Assembly (NCBI GenBank): GCA_021828185.1
Contig: JAKASI010000002.1
Span: 1-64,000, forward strand
DNA: 64,000 nt
Direction of reading: 5' to 3'
From: an archaeon
GTDB taxonomy: Archaea > Thermoproteota > Nitrososphaeria > Nitrososphaerales > UBA183
Below the pieces are notes generated by a model that saw nothing but the letters and a program-made list of their open reading frames with translations, was not told the DNA's origin and ran no database searches. Of the stretch, positions 41,109-49,838 are shown piece by piece. Both the position numbers and the translations under genes were made by a program. Positions within the stretch are counted from its first letter, which is position 1. The number at the start of each line of letters is the position of its first letter.

Positions 41109-41867
41109 TTGGAAAGCCTTCTTCAGATTAGAGACCTGCGGAAGTCGTTCGGGAGCCTGCGCGCGCTCGACGGCGTGAACCTCGACGTGAAGGAGAAGGA
41201 GGTCCACATCCTGATCGGCCCCAACGGGTCCGGGAAGACCACCCTGATCAATGTGGTGAGCGGTCTTCACAAGGCAGACTCGGGGAGTGTCACCTATGCA
41301 GGGAGCGACATCACAGGGATCCCGCCCCACAAGGTCTATGCCATGGGCCTTTCGAGGACCTTCCAGATTCCCAACCTGTTCACGAAACTCACGGTCATGG
41401 AGAACGTCCTGGTGGCTACGAAGGACAATCCCGGAGAGTCGTTCGTGAAATCCCTCTTCAAGAGGTCGTGGGTGAAGGAAGAGACCGAAGCCACGCGCAG
41501 GGCGTTCACGATCCTCCAGCTGCTCGGGCTCGACAGGGTGTGGGACCGCGAGGCGGCCACACTGAGCGGCGGGCAGATGAAGCTCCTCGAGCTGGCGAGG
41601 GCCCTCATGAGCGGGGGAAAGCTGATTCTCCTTGACGAGCCAATCTCCGGGGTCAACCCGACGCTCGCCCACGAGATCTTCGGGCGGATCATCAGGCTCA
41701 GGGACGAGCTTGGCGTGACCTTTCTCATCGTCGAGCACAGGCTCGAGATCGCGCTGAGCTACGTCGACGTGGTGACAGCCATGGCCCAGGGGATTGTCAT
41801 AGCCGCAGGGAAGCCTGAGCAGGTGATGTCTGACTCCAGGGTCATCGAGGCGTACCTGGGTGCCTGA
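41109..41867 (+). CDS. livG: ABC transporter ATP-binding protein LivG
   Basis: A 252-residue ATPase with Walker A GPNGSGKTT, signature TLSGGQMKLLELARAL, Walker B LILLDEPISGVNP and switch histidine IVEHRLE. The AMGLSRTFQIPNLF segment in the helical domain is characteristic of LivG. The TTG start lies 33 bases after the binding-protein stop, across a short T-rich tract (TTCTTTTTC) that may attenuate transcription. It is followed three bases later by livF. Confidence 0.94.
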   Translation: MESLLQIRDLRKSFGSLRALDGVNLDVKEKEVHILIGPNGSGKTTLINVVSGLHKADSGSVTYAGSDITGIPPHKVYAMGLSRTFQIPNLFTKLTVMENVLVATKDNPGESFVKSLFKRSWVKEETEATRRAFTILQLLGLDRVWDREAATLSGGQMKLLELARALMSGGKLILLDEPISGVNPTLAHEIFGRIIRLRDELGVTFLIVEHRLEIALSYVDVVTAMAQGIVIAAGKPEQVMSDSRVIEAYLGA

Positions 41868-41870
41868 GCC

Positions 41871-42590
41871 ATGCTGAAGGTCGAAGGCATCTCCGCCGGC
41901 TACGGCAGGCTCCAGATACTCACGGATGTCAGCCTGGAAGCCCCGCCGGGGGAGATCACGGTTGTCGTAGGGCCGAACGGCTCCGGGAAGAGCACCCTCC
42001 TCAAGAGCATAGCCGGGCTGACAAGCATCTACAGGGGGACGGTCTCGATGGACGGCAGGACCCTCAGCGGACACCCGCCCCACGCCATAGCCAGGATGGG
42101 GCTCGCGTACCTCCCGCAGACCGAGAGCGTGTTTACCCAGCTCACCGTCTCCGAGAACTTCAAGATGGCAGCCTACATGGTCTCGGGGGCCGAATTCAGG
42201 GCGAGGCTCGAGGACTCGCTCGAGATCTTCCCGCAGCTCAAGGCCTACCTGGGCTCGAAGGTCGTCAACCTCAGCGGCGGAGAGAGACAGATGGTGGCCA
42301 TGACCATGGCCCTGCTCCGCAAACCACGGGCCATACTCTTCGACGAGCCGACCGCCAACCTTTCCCCGAAGTACTCCACCGAGGTCCTCAACACCGTGCA
42401 CGCCCTCGGAAAGGAGAGGGGGCTCACCATCGTGCTAGTGGAGCAGAACGCAAGGAGGGCGCTGGAGATGGGCGACAGGGCCTATCTCCTCGTAGGAGGG
42501 AAGAATGCCTTCATGGGGACTTCCCAGGAGCTCCTCTCGCATCAGGAGCTCGCGAAGCTCTACCTTGGCATGAAGGTCGCCCAGGCCTGA
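41871..42590 (+). CDS. livF: ABC transporter ATP-binding protein LivF
   Basis: A 239-residue ATPase with Walker A GPNGSGKST, MGLAYLPQTESVFTQLTV (LivF-type Q-loop region), signature NLSGGERQMVAMTMAL, Walker B AILFDEPTANLSP and VLVEQNARRALEMGDRAYLL, the last being typical of LivF. It starts three bases after livG and ends the transporter operon about 20 bases before the promoter of the RFC gene. Confidence 0.95.
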   Translation: MLKVEGISAGYGRLQILTDVSLEAPPGEITVVVGPNGSGKSTLLKSIAGLTSIYRGTVSMDGRTLSGHPPHAIARMGLAYLPQTESVFTQLTVSENFKMAAYMVSGAEFRARLEDSLEIFPQLKAYLGSKVVNLSGGERQMVAMTMALLRKPRAILFDEPTANLSPKYSTEVLNTVHALGKERGLTIVLVEQNARRALEMGDRAYLLVGGKNAFMGTSQELLSHQELAKLYLGMKVAQA

Positions 42591-42691
42591 GCCTCTTCCT
42601 CCGCCAACGGATAAATACGAAATATCGTCGAGCCGGCATCGGTTTGCGGCGGAAACTCAGGAGTGTGGCCTAGCTGCCGGTCGAGGACCTG

Positions 42692-43642
42692 ATGTGGGTC
42701 GAGAAGTACAGGCCGTCGGCCCTCGAAGACCTGGTCGACCAGTCCACGATCAGGCAGAGGCTCTCGCAGCTCCTCGAAAAGAAGGCGCAGCTCCCTCACC
42801 TCCTCTTCGCAGGCCCTCCGGGGTCGGGGAAGACCACTACGGCGCTCATAATCGCCAAGCAGCTACTGGGAGAGCACTGGCGGGACTACACCCTCGCGTT
42901 GAACGCGAGCGATGAGAGAGGAATTGATGTCGTAAGGGAGAGGGTCAAGACATTCGCGCGGTACACGGATCGCGCAGCGGGGGTCCCCTACAGGCTCGTC
43001 ATCCTTGATGAGGCAGACGAACAGACATCGGACGCCCAAACTGCCCTCCGCAGGATCATGGAGGAGAACTCGGAGCACACGCGCTTCATCCTGATCTGCA
43101 ACTACTCTTCGGGGATCATCGAGCCTCTGCAGAGCCGGTGCGCCATCTTCCGGTTCCAGCGCCTCGACGAGGCTTCGGTCACCGGGCACCTGAAGGTCAT
43201 CGCCAAGAAGGAGAAGCTGAAGCCGTCGGGGGACGCCGTCTTCGGCGCCGTCTACGAGGCCACAGGGGGGGACATCAGGCAGGCCATCAACATGATGCAG
43301 GCGGCCGCTTCTTCCGGGGAGCTGACCTCCGAGTCCGTGAAGGCGGTCTCAGGCGCGAGCGCGAAGGCGAGGGTCGCGGAGATAATCGGGACCGCCCTCG
43401 AGGGGGACTTCGAAGGCGCCAGGACCAAGATGGTCGAGCTGACCAGGGTGTACGGCATCCCTGAAAGGGACTTCCTGAAGTTCGCCAACGAGGCGCTGGG
43501 GACCCTCAGGGTCCCGGACATGGCGAAGGCCATATCGATCCTGGCCGAGTACGACTTCCGCCTGGTCCAGGGCTCTCAGCCCGAGCTCCAGCTCACAGCC
43601 ATGCTCGCGCAGCTTTCAGGGCTGAAGAGGAAGGCGGACTGA
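42692..43642 (+). CDS. rfcS: Replication factor C small subunit
   Basis: A 316-residue AAA+ clamp loader subunit that opens the PCNA ring. It starts MWVEKYRPSALEDLV, as RFC small subunits do. Walker A is AGPPGSGKTT, Walker B ILDEADEQT, sensor 1 ICNYSSGIIEPLQSRC with the SRC arginine finger, and sensor 2 TGGDIRQAINMMQ. In frame, six codons before the ATG, lies a CTG preceded by a stop, with an AGGAG site 10 bases earlier, so a slightly longer product is possible. The TATA box is GATAAATA (42610-42617). HisS follows directly. Confidence 0.96.
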   Translation: MWVEKYRPSALEDLVDQSTIRQRLSQLLEKKAQLPHLLFAGPPGSGKTTTALIIAKQLLGEHWRDYTLALNASDERGIDVVRERVKTFARYTDRAAGVPYRLVILDEADEQTSDAQTALRRIMEENSEHTRFILICNYSSGIIEPLQSRCAIFRFQRLDEASVTGHLKVIAKKEKLKPSGDAVFGAVYEATGGDIRQAINMMQAAASSGELTSESVKAVSGASAKARVAEIIGTALEGDFEGARTKMVELTRVYGIPERDFLKFANEALGTLRVPDMAKAISILAEYDFRLVQGSQPELQLTAMLAQLSGLKRKAD

Positions 43643-43643
43643 A

Positions 43644-44924
43644 GTGGACCTCTCCCTCCCGAGGGGGGTCAGCGACATAGAGCCGGATAGGTTCGCGCTC
43701 CAGGCGAGGGTGGGGGCCGCCTTCGAGGAGGTCTGCAGGATCTACAACTTCCGGATGATGGAGCCCGCCTCCCTCGAACACCTCGGCACCCTGAGGGTCA
43801 AGAGCGGAGAGGAGATTGACAAAGAGATCTACGCCTTCAAGGACAAGGGCGGCCGCGACGTCGGCCTCAGGTTCGACCTGACAGTGGGGATGACGCGCTT
43901 CGTCTGCTCCCGCAAGGACCTGAAACTCCCGGCCAAGTTCGGAGCCCTGGGGAGCATCTGGCGCTACGACGAGCCGCAGTACGGGCGCTACAGGTGGGCG
44001 CACCAGTGGGACCTCGAGATCTACGGCCCTCCGTCCGTGGCGGCCGACGCCGAGGTCGTGGACGCCAGCTCAGCCATCCTGAAGCGGCTCGGCCTAGACG
44101 CGGTCATCAAGGTCGGAGACAGGAGGGTCGTAGAGGAGTTCATCAGAAAGCAGCTCAGGATCGCCGACCAGGAGAGACTCGTTGAGCTAATGCGCGCCCT
44201 GGACAAGGTGGAGAAGAAGACTTTCGACGAGCTCAGGTCAGAGTACTCGGCGAAGGGGTTCGCCCCCGGCGAGCTCGACTCCCTGCTGGAGTTCGGGAAG
44301 ACGCGAGGCTCCCCAGACGAGATGCTCGCCAGGCTCGCGGAGCTCAAGCTCGAATCCGTCGGCGACCTCCGGGAGCTGGCCGACGCCCTGGACTCGAGGG
44401 GGGTGGCGAACGTCGAGTACAATCTCAGCATAGTGAGGGGGATCGACTACTACACCGGAATCGTCTTCGAGGCCTCGGACAGGAAGAACCCGCGCCTCGG
44501 GTCGCTCTTCGGCGGGGGGAGATATGACGCCCTCCCTCGCCTCCTGGGGAGGCCCGACCTTTCGGCCACCGGAGCAGCCGGAGGCATCGAGCGGACGGCC
44601 ATGTCTCTGGCGGAGGCGGGCCCCCGGGAGGGGACCCTCTCCTACGTCGCTGTGGCGGGGACCGGGGGGACGGCCCACGCGCTCAAGGTCCTTAGGGCCG
44701 TCAGGGACGCCGGGATCCCGTGCGAAGCTCCCTTCCAGCCCAGGGCCCTCTCGAAGCAGCTGGAAGAGGCGAGCAAGATGGGGGCCGCCTGGGTCCTCAT
44801 CGTGGGGGATAAGGAGGCCAAGGTCGGGGCAGTCACCCTCCGGAACATGGCGGACAGGAATGAGGAGTTCCTCTCCCTCGAAGAGGCGGTCGGACGGATC
44901 AGGCGCGCTGAAGCGATGGCATAA
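43644..44924 (+). CDS. hisS: Histidyl-tRNA synthetase
   Basis: A 426-residue class II synthetase that starts at a GTG one base after the RFC stop. The histidyl-specific motifs are present: LRFDLTVGMTRFV (motif 1 region), SIWRYDEPQYGRYR (motif 2), GIDYYTGIVFEA (histidine-binding loop) and GGGRYDALPRLLG, then motif 3 GAAGGIERTAMS. After GRYR the usual Glu-Phe is replaced by Trp-Ala, a mild oddity. The C-terminal anticodon domain has the expected length. Transcribed with rfcS. Confidence 0.95.
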   Translation: MDLSLPRGVSDIEPDRFALQARVGAAFEEVCRIYNFRMMEPASLEHLGTLRVKSGEEIDKEIYAFKDKGGRDVGLRFDLTVGMTRFVCSRKDLKLPAKFGALGSIWRYDEPQYGRYRWAHQWDLEIYGPPSVAADAEVVDASSAILKRLGLDAVIKVGDRRVVEEFIRKQLRIADQERLVELMRALDKVEKKTFDELRSEYSAKGFAPGELDSLLEFGKTRGSPDEMLARLAELKLESVGDLRELADALDSRGVANVEYNLSIVRGIDYYTGIVFEASDRKNPRLGSLFGGGRYDALPRLLGRPDLSATGAAGGIERTAMSLAEAGPREGTLSYVAVAGTGGTAHALKVLRAVRDAGIPCEAPFQPRALSKQLEEASKMGAAWVLIVGDKEAKVGAVTLRNMADRNEEFLSLEEAVGRIRRAEAMA

Positions 44925-44960
44925 TCTTTTATTCCAAGGCCTAGGCATGACGGGCAAGCG

Positions 44961-45191
44961 ATGGAGAAAGCAATCGTACTCGTCAACCTGAGCCCCGGCA
45001 CCGAAGAGGCGAACATCAACGCCCTGAGGGGGATGACCGGGATAAAGTCGGTCTACCAGCTGTACGGGCTCTACGACCTGCTTGTGATGGTGGAGGGGGC
45101 GGACGACCAGGCGGTCAAGGCGATCATAGCCGACAACCTGAGGTCGAAGCCGGGCGTGGTCTCGACGATCACAATGAAGATTCTCTCCTGA
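44961..45191 (+). CDS. Lrp/AsnC ligand-binding (RAM) domain protein
   Basis: A 76-residue protein consisting only of the regulator-of-amino-acid-metabolism domain: AIVLVNLSPGTEEANINAL, IKSVYQLYGLYDLLVMVEG and a VVSTITMKIL end. There is no DNA-binding domain, so it probably forms mixed oligomers with Lrp proteins or binds amino acids. CTTTTATTCC (44928-44937) is the promoter box. It sits between hisS and the threonine-degradation genes, where sensing of an amino acid would make sense. Confidence 0.85.
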   Translation: MEKAIVLVNLSPGTEEANINALRGMTGIKSVYQLYGLYDLLVMVEGADDQAVKAIIADNLRSKPGVVSTITMKILS

Positions 45192-45234
45192 AGCGCCCCA
45201 ACGTTTTAACGTCAAGGCACTGGGCTGACCGCCG

Positions 45235-46224
45235 ATGCCCAAGGTCCTGGTCACCGGCGCGGCAGGACAAATTGGCTCCGAACTCGTCGCCGCCCTGAAG
45301 GCGAGGTACGGCGACGGGAACGTCGTGGCCACCGACAAGGCAGTGACCCGGGCCCAGGCCGCGGCAGGCGTTCTGGAGCCCCTCGACGTCATGCACCTTT
45401 CGTCGGTCGAGCGGGCGGTCAGGGCGCACAACGTCGACACGATCTATCACCTCGCGGCGATACTCTCCGCAGTCGGAGAGACGAACCCTGACCTCGCCTG
45501 GGACGTCAACATGGGCGGGCTGAAGAACATCCTTGACGTGTCGACCAGGTACGAGGTCGCCCGGGTGTTCTGGCCAAGCTCCATCGGGGTGTTCGGCCCA
45601 GACGCCCAGAAGGCGATGGCCCCTCAGAACGCCCCGCTGAACCCCACCACGATGTACGGGATAACAAAAGTCGCCGGCGAGCTGATGTCGTCATACTATT
45701 CCCTGAAGCACGGCCTGGACGTCAGGAGCGTCCGGTTCCCCGGGCTCGTCAGCAGCGATGCCAAGCCCGGCGGAGGGACGACCGACTACGCGGTGGAGAT
45801 ATTCTACTCTGCCCTCCAGTCGGGGCGATACACGTGCTTTCTCAGGGAGGACACCACCCTCCCCATGATGTACATGCCCGACGCCCTCCGGGGGGCCATC
45901 GAGCTGATGGAGGCGGACGCCGGCAGCGTGAAGCTCCACAGGGGGTACAACCTGGCCGCAATGAGCTTCTCCGCCGGGCGCCTGGCCTCGGAGATTAAGA
46001 AGCACCTTCCCGGATTCGTCGCGACCTACTCCCCAGACTCCCGCCAGGCCATCGCGGACTCGTGGCCGAAATCCATCGACGACTCCGCGGCCAGGAGAGA
46101 CTGGGGATGGAAGGAGGAGTACGACCTGCCGGCCATGGTGACCGACATGCTCTCCCGGCTCGGCCGGAAGCTCTCTGAAGGGGAAAAGACGTTTAACCGG
46201 TCGTCGACGCGAAAGCGACGATAG
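45235..46224 (+). CDS. L-threonine 3-dehydrogenase, short-chain/epimerase type
   Basis: A 329-residue NAD-dependent enzyme of the UDP-glucose-epimerase superfamily. VLVTGAAGQIGSELV holds the glycine-rich nucleotide loop, PSSIGVFGP and YGITK give the catalytic Ser/Thr-Tyr-Lys set, and RFPGLVSSDAKPGGGTTDYAVEIFY is diagnostic of the epimerase-like threonine dehydrogenase. It would oxidise threonine to 2-amino-3-ketobutyrate. Kbl, which cleaves that product, follows after only two bases, so the pair makes the threonine-to-glycine route. Confidence 0.92.
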   Translation: MPKVLVTGAAGQIGSELVAALKARYGDGNVVATDKAVTRAQAAAGVLEPLDVMHLSSVERAVRAHNVDTIYHLAAILSAVGETNPDLAWDVNMGGLKNILDVSTRYEVARVFWPSSIGVFGPDAQKAMAPQNAPLNPTTMYGITKVAGELMSSYYSLKHGLDVRSVRFPGLVSSDAKPGGGTTDYAVEIFYSALQSGRYTCFLREDTTLPMMYMPDALRGAIELMEADAGSVKLHRGYNLAAMSFSAGRLASEIKKHLPGFVATYSPDSRQAIADSWPKSIDDSAARRDWGWKEEYDLPAMVTDMLSRLGRKLSEGEKTFNRSSTRKRR

Positions 46225-46226
46225 AT

Positions 46227-47435
46227 ATGCGAGACCCCACTTCCTTCCTCAAGGAGGAGTACGACGACCTGGTCCGCCAGGAGCTGGACTGGAAGCTGCG
46301 GGTACTCGGGGGCCCGAGCACCCCCTGGTGCAGGGTCGACGGGAAGAAGGTCCTCATGTTCTGCTCGAACAACTACCTCGGCCTCAGCAACCACCCGAAG
46401 GTCAAGGCCGCAGCCGTCGAAGCCATCGAAACGCACGGCGCAGGCTCCGGTTCCGTGCGCCCCATCGCAGGGAACATGGACCTGCACGTCGAGCTTGAGA
46501 GGCGTCTGGCGAAGTTCAAGGGGGCGGAGGCGTCCCTGGTCTATCAGACCGGGTTCGCGGCCAACGCGGGCCTTATCCCCCAGCTCGCGGGGAAGGGAGA
46601 CCTCGTCGTCAGCGACGAGCTCAACCACGGCAGCATCATCGACGGGGTCAGGCTTTCGCAGGCCGAGAGGGCGGTCTACAGGCACACGGACACGGACGAC
46701 CTCGCGCGGGTGCTCGACGGGGCCGAGCGGTCCTCCCCGGCCTACAGGCGGGTCCTGGTCATAACCGACGGCGTCTTCTCGATGGACGGGGACATCGCCC
46801 CCTTGGACAAGATAGCCGCCCTCGGGGCAGAGCACGGCGCCATGGTCTACGTGGACGACGCCCACGGGGAGGGGGTCCTCGGGAAGGGCGGAAGGGGGAT
46901 CGTCTCCCACTTCGGGCTCCCCCGGGAGAGGGTTCAGGTCGAGATGGGCACCTTCTCGAAGGCCTTCGGGGTCGTCGGAGGGCACGTCTCCGGCTCGAAG
47001 GACCTCGTGAACTTCGCCTACAACAAGTCCAGGACCTGGCTCCTCAGCGGCTCCCACCCGCCGGCCGTGGCTGCAGCATGCCTGGCGGCGGTGGACGTCC
47101 TAGAGAGGGAGCCCCAACACGTCCAGAGGCTCTGGGAGAACACCCGGTACTTCAAGAAGGCCATGAAGGACCTGGGCTTTGACATCGGGAGGAGCGAGAC
47201 CCCGATAACCCCAGTCATGGTCGGTGAAAGCGGCAAGGCGAAGAAGCTCAGCTCGAGGCTCTACGAGATGGGGGTCTTCGCCCTGCCGATAGTCTACCCG
47301 ATGGTCGCCCAGGGCAAAGCCCGGATCCGGACTATCATGAACGCGGCCCTCGCGAAGGAGGACCTGGACTTCGCGGTCGGCGCCTTCGAGAAGGCGGGGA
47401 AGGAGCTCGGGATTGTCCCGGCCGCCCGGGCCTAG
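46227..47435 (+). CDS. kbl: 2-amino-3-ketobutyrate CoA ligase (glycine C-acetyltransferase)
   Basis: A 402-residue alpha-oxoamine synthase. CSNNYLGLSNHPKV, ETHGAGSGSVRPIAGN, LVYQTGFAANAGLI, YVDDAHGEGVLGKGGRG and GTFSKAFGVVGGHVSGS, with the PLP-binding lysine in the last, are intact. It converts the product of the upstream dehydrogenase plus CoA to glycine and acetyl-CoA. AONS/SPT relatives share these motifs, but the neighbouring threonine dehydrogenase decides for Kbl. Confidence 0.93.
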   Translation: MRDPTSFLKEEYDDLVRQELDWKLRVLGGPSTPWCRVDGKKVLMFCSNNYLGLSNHPKVKAAAVEAIETHGAGSGSVRPIAGNMDLHVELERRLAKFKGAEASLVYQTGFAANAGLIPQLAGKGDLVVSDELNHGSIIDGVRLSQAERAVYRHTDTDDLARVLDGAERSSPAYRRVLVITDGVFSMDGDIAPLDKIAALGAEHGAMVYVDDAHGEGVLGKGGRGIVSHFGLPRERVQVEMGTFSKAFGVVGGHVSGSKDLVNFAYNKSRTWLLSGSHPPAVAAACLAAVDVLEREPQHVQRLWENTRYFKKAMKDLGFDIGRSETPITPVMVGESGKAKKLSSRLYEMGVFALPIVYPMVAQGKARIRTIMNAALAKEDLDFAVGAFEKAGKELGIVPAARA

Positions 47436-47474
47436 CATAGGTTAAGAGACGAGAGCCGGAGGCACGACGCTGAG

Positions 47475-47897
47475 TTGCCGTTCAGATACCTTCCCGACGT
47501 CGCCCTCGCAGACATCGCCTTCGAGGCTGAATCCCCGACCGTGGACGGCCTCTTCGAAGAGTGCGCCCGGGCCATAACGGACATAATGGTGGACCCGAAG
47601 TCCCTGCGCCCGGCCACCGAGAGGAAGTTCGCCCTGGAGTCCGAGGACCTTGACCGGCTCCTCTACGACTTTCTGACCGAGCTCATCGTCGTCAAGGACG
47701 TGGACTCCCTCCTCTTCGGGGAGTTCAAGGTCAGCGTTTCCGCCGATTGGAGGTCTCTCACCGCGGTCGCCCGGGGGGAGCCCATCGACAGGGAGAGGCA
47801 CCGCCTGAGGAACGACGTCAAGGCGGTCACCATGCACCTCTTCGGGATAAGCCAGGAGGGGGCAAGATGGAAGACCACTGTCGTCCTCGACATCTGA
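47475..47897 (+). CDS. Archease, RtcB activator
   Basis: A 140-residue protein with a TTG start about 30 bases after AGGTTAAGAG. The PDVALADIAFEAESPTVDGLFEECARAI opening contains the conserved aspartate of the metal site, and GEPIDRERHRLRNDVKAVTMH is the conserved archease core with the second acidic ligand. Archease speeds guanylylation and turnover of the RNA ligase RtcB, whose gene lies immediately downstream. Confidence 0.92.
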   Translation: MPFRYLPDVALADIAFEAESPTVDGLFEECARAITDIMVDPKSLRPATERKFALESEDLDRLLYDFLTELIVVKDVDSLLFGEFKVSVSADWRSLTAVARGEPIDRERHRLRNDVKAVTMHLFGISQEGARWKTTVVLDI

Positions 47898-47952
47898 GTC
47901 CAAACGCTTAAAGTAGCAAACCAGAGGCGACCAAGCTCCAGGGTGCGTCTCG

Positions 47953-49410
47953 CTGGTCTCCAATCCCGCCATCAAGCAGGTCTCCGATGTCTCCTGGGAG
48001 ATCCCGACGTCCTACAAGCCTGGGATGAACGTCCCCGCCCGGATCTACGCGACCAAGAAGCTCCTCGACAACATGGACTCGGGGGTCATTGAGCAGGCAA
48101 CCAACGTCGCCTGCCTCCCAGGGATAGTGAGGTACTCCTACGCCATGGCCGACGCCCACTGGGGGTACGGCTTCCCCATAGGCGGCGTGGCGGCATTTGA
48201 CACCGAAAAGGGCGTGATTTCACCTGGAGGAGTCGGTTTCGACATCAATTGCGGAATGCGGCTCATCAGAACGAATCTGCGCTATTCAGAGGTCAAACCG
48301 AGGGTCAAAGAGCTCGTGGACCTCATCTTCAACCTGGTCCCCGCAGGGGTCGGGGTGAAGGGGTCCCAGAACTTCGCCCAGTCCCAGATGGGGGACATAA
48401 CCTCCCTGGGGGTCAAGTGGTGCGCGGAGCACGACCTCGCCTGGGACGACGACCCAGCCCACGTGGAAGAAGGGGGGTTCATCAAGGGGGCAGACATCTC
48501 GAAGGTCAGCAGGCAGGCCATTAGCCGCGGGATCAGCCAGTTCGGGACCCTGGGCTCGGGGAACCACTACCTCGAGATCCAGGTCGTCGACCCGGCCAGG
48601 TACTTCGACCCGAAGCTCGCCAGGGAGTTCGGGATCGTCCACGACGACCAGGTCATGGTCATGATACACTGCGGGAGCCGCGGCTTCGGGCACCAGGTCT
48701 GCACCGACTACCTCCGCAACTTCGAGTCGGGGATGCGGCGGTTCGGGATCGAGGTCAGGGACAGGGACCTCGCCTGCCTCCCGTTCAGCTCGAAGGACGG
48801 GAAGGACTACTATGCGGCCATGGTCTGTGCCGCCAACTTCGCCTTCGTCAACCGCCAGATAATCGTCAACAAGGTGAGGGACGCCTTCTCCAGGGTCTTC
48901 CACCGGGACGCCGAGTCGCTGGACATGCACCTGATCTATGACGTCTGCCACAACGTCGCCAAGGTTGAGAAGCACCGCTACGACGGCTCCAGCGTCGAGG
49001 TCCTGGTCCACAGGAAGGGGGCGACCCGCTCGTTCGGACCCGGGCACCCGGACATCCCCGCCCCCTACAGGGAAGTCGGCCAGCCTGTCATCATAGGGGG
49101 GTCCATGGAGACCGGGTCCTACCTGCTCATCGGGACGCAGAAGGCCATGGAAGACACCTTCGGGTCCACGGCCCACGGCTCCGGGAGGACGATGTCCAGG
49201 ACGGCTGCCAAGAGGGAGGTGCGGGGCGCCGAGCTGCAGCGCAGGATGCTCGAGAAGGGGATCTACGTGAAGGCTGCGACCATGGACGGCCTGGCCGAGG
49301 AGGCGGGGATGGCATACAAGGACATATCGGAGGTAGTGGAGACCATGGACAGGGCGGGGATATCGAAGAAGGTCGTCGCGCTCAGGCCTGTGGGGAACAT
49401 CAAAGGGTGA
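47953..49410 (+). CDS. rtcB: tRNA-splicing ligase RtcB, probable CTG start
   Basis: The enzyme joins 2',3'-cyclic phosphate and 5'-hydroxyl RNA ends using GTP. Visible motifs are EQATNVACLPGIVRYSYAMAD, HWGYGFPIGGVAAFD, GGVGFDINCGMRLIRTN (metal Cys), LGSGNHYLEIQ, HCGSRGFGHQ, and TAHGSGRTMSR holding the guanylylated histidine. The first ATG (48025) would cut off a conserved leader, since the in-frame residues just before it (VSDVSWEIPTSYKPG) match the usual RtcB N terminus. No ATG, GTG or TTG exists upstream before an in-frame stop. The CTG at 47953, some 40 bases after GCTTAAAGT, is the best start. Confidence 0.93.
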   Translation: MVSNPAIKQVSDVSWEIPTSYKPGMNVPARIYATKKLLDNMDSGVIEQATNVACLPGIVRYSYAMADAHWGYGFPIGGVAAFDTEKGVISPGGVGFDINCGMRLIRTNLRYSEVKPRVKELVDLIFNLVPAGVGVKGSQNFAQSQMGDITSLGVKWCAEHDLAWDDDPAHVEEGGFIKGADISKVSRQAISRGISQFGTLGSGNHYLEIQVVDPARYFDPKLAREFGIVHDDQVMVMIHCGSRGFGHQVCTDYLRNFESGMRRFGIEVRDRDLACLPFSSKDGKDYYAAMVCAANFAFVNRQIIVNKVRDAFSRVFHRDAESLDMHLIYDVCHNVAKVEKHRYDGSSVEVLVHRKGATRSFGPGHPDIPAPYREVGQPVIIGGSMETGSYLLIGTQKAMEDTFGSTAHGSGRTMSRTAAKREVRGAELQRRMLEKGIYVKAATMDGLAEEAGMAYKDISEVVETMDRAGISKKVVALRPVGNIKG

Positions 49411-49417
49411 CGCGCCG

Positions 49418-49834
49418 ATGGCTCCCATCCACCTCCCGTCCGATCCTCTGGGGATCCTCGTCTACATCGTCGGTCTGCTCATACTCTGGATTGTGGCTTC
49501 CATCCCCGTCTATTTCTCGGGGAAGATGATCAAGGGCGAGCGGGCCGGCTTCGGGGTCGCCATGCGGGCCACGCTGTTCGGGGTGATCGCCTACTACGTC
49601 GTCTTCTTCATCGTGGCCCTCCCTCTCGGCGCCGTGATCGGGCCGTCGGCAAGCGCCATAGGCCTCGTCCTGGGGTTCTTCGCCTGGCTGGCGGTGTTCA
49701 AGGGGTCCTTCCGCACCTCCTGGCTCGGCGCGGTGGGGATCGTGGTCCTGGCGTGGATCATCCTCCTCATAATCGACTTCATCCTCGTGGCCGTCTTCGG
49801 GAACGTGAAGTTCCCGGACTTCTTCCCCTTCTAG
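49418..49834 (+). CDS. Four-helix membrane protein
   Basis: A 138-residue protein with four predicted helices (about 10-33, 48-70, 77-95 and 101-128). No known domain recognised. It begins seven bases after the RtcB stop, so it may be co-transcribed with it, and it is convergent with the PAC2 gene. Confidence 0.6.
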   Translation: MAPIHLPSDPLGILVYIVGLLILWIVASIPVYFSGKMIKGERAGFGVAMRATLFGVIAYYVVFFIVALPLGAVIGPSASAIGLVLGFFAWLAVFKGSFRTSWLGAVGIVVLAWIILLIIDFILVAVFGNVKFPDFFPF

Positions 49835-49838
49835 TCGG

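Noticed and set aside
41031..42401. 456-residue open frame on the minus strand opposite livG/livF
   Set aside because: Antisense shadow of two clear ATPase genes with intact motifs; no domain in the frame.
42674..42691. CTG start for RFC as further evidence of non-canonical initiation
   Set aside because: The ATG at 42692 already gives the standard MWVEKYRP start, so the upstream CTG is not needed.
48286..49428. 380-residue open frame opposite rtcB
   Set aside because: Antisense to an unmistakable RtcB; His/Arg/Pro-rich noise.
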